64,000 nucleotides of DNA from Ascaphus truei (Eukaryota; Chordata; Amphibia; Anura; Ascaphidae). The stretch's first letter is position 1, and the number at the start of each line of letters is the position of its first letter. The stretch covers positions 77,100,159 to 77,164,158 of the forward strand of contig CM071573.1 of NCBI GenBank assembly GCA_036426205.1, read 5' to 3'. The position numbers were made by a program, and so were the translations under genes. This document shows positions 58,864 through 64,000 of the stretch, one piece after another. The notes beneath the pieces are model-generated. The model made no database searches and was not told the DNA's origin. It saw only the letters and a program-made list of their open reading frames with translations.

Positions 58864-61578
58864 ATGGGGAAGCCCTCAAGGCGGAGGAAGCCACGTGCTA
58901 AGTTCCCGGCCGCGCGGGAAAATGTTGCCAACAGTCATCCAGGACTGGCGGGAAAACCCGAGCCCCGCCCCCACACTGTGAGTGACTTAGTACAGAGCTC
59001 GCAACACTCCCTGGAAGAGAGTACTGGACACAGAGAAAATTGCTCGCCGTCGTATGGATCCTGGCAGACCAAGGCTGGGAGCGTATCCTTTTTGTTGTGT
59101 CCATGTACAATACAAACATTGAGTGTCTGGGGTAGTATGGACCTTAATTTTTTGGCGTGCATGGTAAAAATGCGGTTGGAAGACACGAACGAGGAGGGGT
59201 ACCTAGACTGTTTTTGTAACCAAGGTGACTGCTCGTCTTGTAAGTTGGCTTGGGGGCGTATATGTGGCTACTGCAGGGTACCAACCCTGCAACCCAAACT
59301 GCCGCAGCCTACCGAACGGTCAGTGGGAGGGGACACTGTTGTAGAAATGGAGTGTCCTTCCCCTGAGGAAGATATAGACTGCCAGGGGTTACACCGCAAT
59401 GTGTATGTGTCCTGGCGAGCGCCAGGAATAGATGCAGTTGTGCTAGCGTGTCCCTGCCTGCAAAAAGCCCTTGCCTCGGGAGCAGCCCTGTCGCAGTTAC
59501 CGCTCGACTTCAAGGACATTGAGTTGGATGGAGAACTGAGTATCCAGTGTTTTATGACAAATTGTGACTGTCCTAGGGAGGCACTGGAGTGGGGGCCTCA
59601 ATGTGATTGCTGCGGGGACTGGTTCCTACAGCCTATCCTGCCCCAGGCGGCGGAACCAGCCGATGAAGAAGAGGAGGAGCCGGACCTCTCTCCTGAAGTA
59701 AGTGATGAGTGTCCCCAGTCTGTTCTACTTCCAGAGGCCGCCGGGGACCCGTGTGTCCAGACCACTGTGGCAGACCCTCTCAAAGGGGACGTGCAAATGG
59801 AGGAGCAGGAACTTCTGATGGCGGAACCTGCGGAGGAAGAGGCGCCTGATGGTGCTACCGAGGTGGGTGAAGCCGCTCCTGAATTGTCCACTTCAGCGAT
59901 GGAGGTGGTGGAGGGCCCGTGTGCCCAAGTGAACTTGCCAGACGCTGAGGCGGAGCCGCTGAAGGCGGAGCTCCAGACGTCGGAACCCCAGATGTCGGTT
60001 CCAGACCCGGTTCCCGAGCAGGAACCACCGAGACCAGAACCCCAGATTCCGGAAGGCCAGGGTAAGGTGGTTATACCCCCGCCCATGTGTGGTGATTCTA
60101 GCGACCAACCGAGCGTGGTGATGCGCCTGCCGGCGGACCACTCCAGTGAGGTGACCGAGGCAACCACCTCCACTGATCCAGACCATGATGTGGGCCCGTG
60201 TGCCCTGCAACTGACAGTCCGGCCTATCAACGAGGTACCAGCGGTCCCAGGCTTGGGATCAGTACCTGCCGACAACGACAGGGGTAAGTTGACTGCCCCA
60301 GGGGTGTCGGGTGTGAGCTCCCCGGTGATCGTGGAGCCTGGTGACTCCAACGGTAGGGTCACCCGGGCGATGGGCTCACCCCGTCATCGCGTCCTGGTGG
60401 AGGTGTCTCCCCCAGAAGATCTCTGCGGATTATGGAACGAATCCGACCTCATGAAGGTATCCGGTGTAGCGGACCGGAGCGACACATACTCCTGCACGAG
60501 GAGTCTCCAAACTTGGCCTTCTCAAGACCCGGGCCTACCCGAAGAAGTGGTGCCGTCCGCGGAAGAAGTCAACGTTAAAGGGATTGTTGGAGCGGACAAA
60601 GACTCTGTTGAGATCGCTCTGGTAGTTGTGGCCTCTCCCAGGTGCGCGATGGAGCGCTATGTACGCCATGTGGTGGACCGAGGAAAGAGACTGAGCCTCC
60701 CTGTCTCCCGTGAGACGAAACCGGAGGAACCGGAAAGGGTCAATACCCCGGACCCCTTACTATTTTTTCTGCGAGGGGGAGAAGGTGGGTTGGTGCAAGG
60801 GACAGGTCTTGAGCTCCCAAAGACTCACAGGAGTCAAGGTGGGATACCCTCACCCAGTCTGTTAGGGGCACTCCACTCTGAGACTCAGCTGGCCTCGGGT
60901 ATCCATGCGGGGATGTTGGGTACCAATGGGAAATTGCTTGTGTATAATGTACTGTGTACTATGCATTTTTCATTGTGTAATCCACTGTATGGTTGCTACC
61001 CAAGCGAGGGCGTTGGGATTCTGCGAGGGGGAGAATGTAGCCCCGAGGTATATTTTTGCTTTCTGGCCCCCCTCCGCGCTTACCGGGTGGTCGCGGGTGC
61101 CGCCGGAGGCTGCGACGGACCCGGCGGCCCTTCGCGAGGGTGGGGGCCAGTGCAGGGAGCAGAGCGTTGCGAGGCGCAGGCCGGTTGCCGGGGACGCGAT
61201 CGGGCCGTCGCTAAGGCCGCGATCGCGTTGCCACCGGCTCGGCGGCTTGAGAGGAGGGCGCCGCCATTGCGCGTTAGCTCGCGCATGCGCAGTAAGGAGA
61301 AAGCGCAGGGAAGGCCCCGGAGAGGTCGCGTGAGAGTAGGGAAGGTAGGAGAGAGAGTTAGGCGGCCATTAGGGGTTCGCGCATGCGCAAGGGAAGCGCG
61401 CACGCGGCCCCAATGCTTTAGGCAGCCCCTGGGAACTACAATTCCCAGGAGGCTTAGGGAGACAGGCATCAGGTGCTCCCTTGCGGCCAATAGGGCTGGA
61501 GGAAGCTCAGCCCGGGAATATAGATACATTTCCCGGGCTTTGCATGCGTCAGTCAGGAAGAAGCAGAGGAAGGAGTAG
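58864..61578 (+). CDS. Uninterrupted 904-codon ORF in the LTR element, Cys-containing, unknown function
   Basis: ATG 58864 lies in a perfect vertebrate context (GCCATGG). The N-terminus is basic (GKPSRRRKPRAKF). Around residues 120-250 there are Cys clusters: CFCNQGDCSSCKLAWGRICG, then LACPCLQKAL, then CFMTNCDCPREALEWGPQCD and CCGDW, repeat-like and able to bind zinc. The middle is acidic and Pro/Glu-rich (PEEDID, EEEEEPDLSP, EPQIPEGQ). After about 60770 the frame crosses the polypurine tract and the LTR, so the biologically relevant end is probably earlier; the reading to 61578 may be partly accidental. It occupies the gag position, but no Gag, capsid, or CCHC knuckle is recognised. Function unknown. 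Confidence 0.55.
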   Translation: MGKPSRRRKPRAKFPAARENVANSHPGLAGKPEPRPHTVSDLVQSSQHSLEESTGHRENCSPSYGSWQTKAGSVSFLLCPCTIQTLSVWGSMDLNFLACMVKMRLEDTNEEGYLDCFCNQGDCSSCKLAWGRICGYCRVPTLQPKLPQPTERSVGGDTVVEMECPSPEEDIDCQGLHRNVYVSWRAPGIDAVVLACPCLQKALASGAALSQLPLDFKDIELDGELSIQCFMTNCDCPREALEWGPQCDCCGDWFLQPILPQAAEPADEEEEEPDLSPEVSDECPQSVLLPEAAGDPCVQTTVADPLKGDVQMEEQELLMAEPAEEEAPDGATEVGEAAPELSTSAMEVVEGPCAQVNLPDAEAEPLKAELQTSEPQMSVPDPVPEQEPPRPEPQIPEGQGKVVIPPPMCGDSSDQPSVVMRLPADHSSEVTEATTSTDPDHDVGPCALQLTVRPINEVPAVPGLGSVPADNDRGKLTAPGVSGVSSPVIVEPGDSNGRVTRAMGSPRHRVLVEVSPPEDLCGLWNESDLMKVSGVADRSDTYSCTRSLQTWPSQDPGLPEEVVPSAEEVNVKGIVGADKDSVEIALVVVASPRCAMERYVRHVVDRGKRLSLPVSRETKPEEPERVNTPDPLLFFLRGGEGGLVQGTGLELPKTHRSQGGIPSPSLLGALHSETQLASGIHAGMLGTNGKLLVYNVLCTMHFSLCNPLYGCYPSEGVGILRGGECSPEVYFCFLAPLRAYRVVAGAAGGCDGPGGPSRGWGPVQGAERCEAQAGCRGRDRAVAKAAIALPPARRLERRAPPLRVSSRMRSKEKAQGRPRRGRVRVGKVGERVRRPLGVRACAREARTRPQCFRQPLGTTIPRRLRETGIRCSLAANRAGGSSAREYRYISRALHASVRKKQRKE
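61021..61035 (+). promoter_or_regulatory. Polypurine tract of the LTR element
   Basis: CTGCGAGGGGGAGAA immediately before the TGTAGCC start of the LTR. A second identical copy lies at 60769-60783, 252 bp upstream. Confidence 0.75.
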
Positions 61579-62774
61579 GAAGGGTGCAGGGAGCGCTTGG
61601 CTCCTGCATCAGGTAAGGGTCCTCCCTAGATTCCCAGGCAGGCCCCAATTCCCGGGTAAAGGGCAGGGGGTAACTGAAGAGGGACGCCTTAGCTAGGGAG
61701 GTGACCCTTGAGTGTGGGAAGTGCTGGTTTGGCAGTGTCGCAGCGGAGAGTGCTGTGGGCACTGTCAAAGAGGCACGGTGTGCTAGCAGTGGGATTGCTG
61801 CGGGATCCGGGTGGCTGTGTGTGATTGCAGCTGTCTGGGTGTGTGTCACTGCATGTGCTGTGCGCAGTGCGTGCAGTGTGTGTGCACGGTGTGAATCCCT
61901 GCAGGCTGACAGTGTAAGCTGAATGTTGGCTGCAGGTGTGTTAGGCTGCTAGGATTAGCAGATACAGTTAAGACTGGGTAGCTAGGGGAAGGGGGGCGGT
62001 TATTGTCCACAGGCCCTAGGAGTTTTCCCCAAGCCATCCTAGGTTGCGGTTCCTCAGGGACAGGCCCTAGGTTAGGGTTGCTGTCGCTCTAGCAGTGGTT
62101 AGTGATAGGGATAGCGGCGGTTGCTGTTCCCACGTGGTTGGTGTTGCCGTGTTCCGGTTGCAGTTCCCGTGAAGCGGTGGGACCCTCGTTGGGGTCCACC
62201 GGCAGAGTACCTGGAATAAGGATCAGACGGACGTCTGACCCTTTGAGAAGTGGTTGCGGTCCCGAGCATCGGAGTGCTCGGAAGGTATCTCTGAAGTAAT
62301 ATATGTGCACCAACTGGGCCCTAGCTTAATATAGTGACTGCGCAGTCACCCACGACCTCCGTAGGAGTTACGAGACATTGGGTGTGGGGTGATCACAGGA
62401 CACTTGGTTGGGGAACACGAGACATTGGGTTGAGGTGATGCGGGTAGAGCATCTGGTATGTGATGTTATGTAATGTGTTATATGTGTGTTAAGTAAAGAG
62501 TTAGTATTGTTTATCTATAAGTGTTATTGTATTTCTTACTCAGGGCTATCTTTCCTAACGGGGGATCCTGGGTAAGTGGAGGCGCTGCACCAAGTAAGGG
62601 TAAGGGTTTCCCCAGGCTCCCAGCTAGCGGAGGCTCAGATCTCCTGGAGCCACACAGGTTATGCAGTACCAGTAGTCCCTTAGAGCAGGTGTGTTGCAGG
62701 GAAAGGGACCGGTTAGACCACGAGGGGCCAATGTGATATTGGGTGGGTCTGTATGGTTCACAAAAAGGGCTACA
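61036..62774 (+). mobile_element. Complete 3' LTR, 1739 bp
   Basis: TGTAGCC...GGGCTACA. U3 contains CpG-rich sequence, two GCGCATGCGC-type palindromes (near 61281 and 61378), an ACTACAATTCCCAG motif at 61435-61448, and a TATA-like AATATAGATA near 61517, followed by a GCATGCGTCAGTCAG-like start region. The 3' half has TTAAGTAAAGAG near 62490 as a weak polyadenylation signal. Related to the solo LTR 52968-54050. Confidence 0.82.
61275..61560 (+). promoter_or_regulatory. Predicted LTR promoter core
   Basis: Two GCGCATGCGC palindromes (NRF-1-type recognition words), one ACTACAATTCCCAG word (the ZNF143/SBS type found in housekeeping promoters), and a TATA-like AATATAGATA. This combination predicts strong CpG-rich promoter activity. 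Experimental data are not available here. Confidence 0.5.
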
Positions 62775-63100
62775 TATATATATATATATACTGTATATTG
62801 TGTGTGTGTTGCTGTGACTGTGTGTGTGTGTGTGTCTCTCTCTCTCCCCCATGTCACTCACACTCTCCTCATGTCACTCACACTCTTCCACATATCACTC
62901 ACTCATGCCATGTCACCCTAGCTTTGCTAAGTCTCTCTCCCTCCATGTCACCCTCCCCCCCACCCTCATTTTCCCTGGTAGGCTCCCACAGTGGGGCCCT
63001 TATATGTTCCAGTTTGGCAGTAACTCCTCCGTCATCTTGAACGAATACACATAGAACACAAATTGGTGCATAGGCTTTGATGCGCTGATGGAGTCATGTG
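62775..63100. repeat. TA and TG microsatellites and CT-rich sequence
   Basis: 62775-62790 (TA)n, 62800-62840 TG-rich, and 62838-63000 CT-rich with TCACTCACACTC units. No gene. Confidence 0.7.
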
Positions 63101-63111
63101 CTCAAACCTTG

Positions 63112-63202
63112 CCAACAACTGAGCCACCTGTACTGAAGCAGGGACATCCTGAAAACCTGACCTGCTGGTGGCCCTTGAAGACTGGAGTTAGCCACCCCTG
63201 CC
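63112..63202. mobile_element. Right half of a hAT-like MITE
   Basis: ACTGAGCCACCTGTACTGAA and TGGAGTTAGCCACCCCTG. The left half is missing. Confidence 0.65.
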
Positions 63203-64000
63203 CAAATACATAAATCTCAAAGTAAACACTAGTTTGGGGTAAAAATAAAAAGCTAGAAAACCCAGTGAAAATAGACAGAGGCAGTGTAATTAATAAGCAA
63301 CAGAACAGCAATGGGATGCTCTCCAGAGTTGGGAAAGAGACATTGAATGTCAGTGTAAGTGATGGTTTCACAGTAATAAACCTGGGACATTGCTCTGTAA
63401 TTGCTTTCCAGAAACAAAAGAATCCCATCAAAATTAGACACTTTATTATTAGACGCCTTTAGGTGAAACACACTCAATAGATCACGCACAAGGTTTCGGT
63501 GCAAAAGATGAATAAATCTGACACTATTTGGGCAGACAGAAGAAGCATTCGTTTAATTATTATTTTTTCCAATGTTGATTATTACACATAACAGTGCAGT
63601 AGAACAAAATACAACATGCTACCTACATTCTGCAAGTATTCTATTTAACACTGGAAGCGATGGGTTTCATTCAGCCCTGTCTGTTTGCCGTTAAATATGG
63701 ACTTCCATAAATCACTCATTCTCCGTTATCAACATGATGCATTCTTAAAGGCAATTGAAAATAGAATTAAATACTAACACTAGTAGTTTGCACACATGAA
63801 AAAAGGCCTACGTGTTTTTTCTTCTTTTTCTATTGTTGCCACTGCGCATGCAGTGTAGGGGTTAAAAAGTAAATTAAAACCATTGCAAATACTGTAGCGA
63901 AGGGAATTTATTTAAGCTGCAGACAAAACAATATCGCTCGTGTCTTTTTTTTAATAATTCAGTTGTTTACTGTACTATGAGAAAATAGGTGTAGCGTGTT
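63203..64000. other. No gene seen
   Basis: AT-rich flank to the end of the window; no domain or repeat recognised. Confidence 0.4.

Larger units (their letters stand above)
58739..62774 (+). mobile_element. LTR retrotransposon with one large ORF and no pol
   Basis: 58739-58783 is the last 45 bp of a 5' LTR (identical to 62730-62774), ending GGGCTACA. A primer-binding-like TGGAGGCGCTGCTGAGAT follows at 58786. The internal part has one large ORF, then a polypurine tract GCGAGGGGGAGAA (61023-61035) and the complete 3' LTR. No protease, RT, RNase H or integrase could be found, so the element is non-autonomous or internally deleted. The 5' LTR is truncated. Confidence 0.82.

Overview
The window looks like a repeat-dense stretch of a vertebrate nuclear genome, most probably an amphibian (frog-like). 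That assignment is an inference. It rests on two copies of a CR1-clade LINE, an L2/CR1-type LINE, many palindromic hAT-like MITEs built around the words CAGCACAGGTGGCTCAATCAG-like halves, Tigger/pogo-like and Tc1/mariner-like elements, a long-LTR retrotransposon, and many minisatellites. There is no sign of bacterial or organellar DNA. I found no convincing intact host gene, tRNA, rRNA or snRNA. Nearly everything that reads as protein belongs to a mobile element.

Layout. About 212-9044 is one large (about 8.8 kb) Tc1/mariner-type transposon carrying three genes: a forkhead-like ORF (631-1233, +), a five-exon DDE transposase (5639-3510, -) and a BEN-domain ORF (5875-7250, +). The transposase and BEN genes are divergent across a 235 bp intergenic region. 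Two arms of about 1.1-1.25 kb (1224-2473 and 7546-8666) form a long inverted repeat around the transposase and BEN genes. The right end is set by a TA target site and by two short MITEs (44419-44817, 54514-54904), which are internal-deletion derivatives sharing both ends of the large element. MITE 54514-54904 sits in one arm of a long inverted repeat, and the other arm preserves the empty TA site.

10276-13780 is an L2/CR1-type LINE on the minus strand. 14.2-26.5 kb holds hAT-like MITEs, long GC-rich palindromes, and minisatellites with periods of 28, 34, 30 and 16 bp. 27945-29403 and 40700-44416 are two copies of one CR1 family; the second carries a Tigger-like MITE and an internal RT deletion. 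35.3-37.2 kb is a decayed Myb/SANT-like gene of the kind found in Harbinger transposons. 45.3-46.4 kb and 56.8-58.1 kb are two further LINE 3' fragments. 52968-54050 is a solo LTR with a TAAG target duplication. 58739-62774 is a related LTR element with a PBS, a 904-codon cysteine-containing ORF, duplicated polypurine tracts and a complete 1.74 kb 3' LTR, but no reverse transcriptase.

The best candidate for an undescribed system is the large Tc1/mariner element. It pairs a spliced transposase with two potential DNA-binding accessory proteins, one forkhead-like and one BEN. This copy is disabled by single stops or a frameshift in each gene, but the splice sites and domains remain readable.
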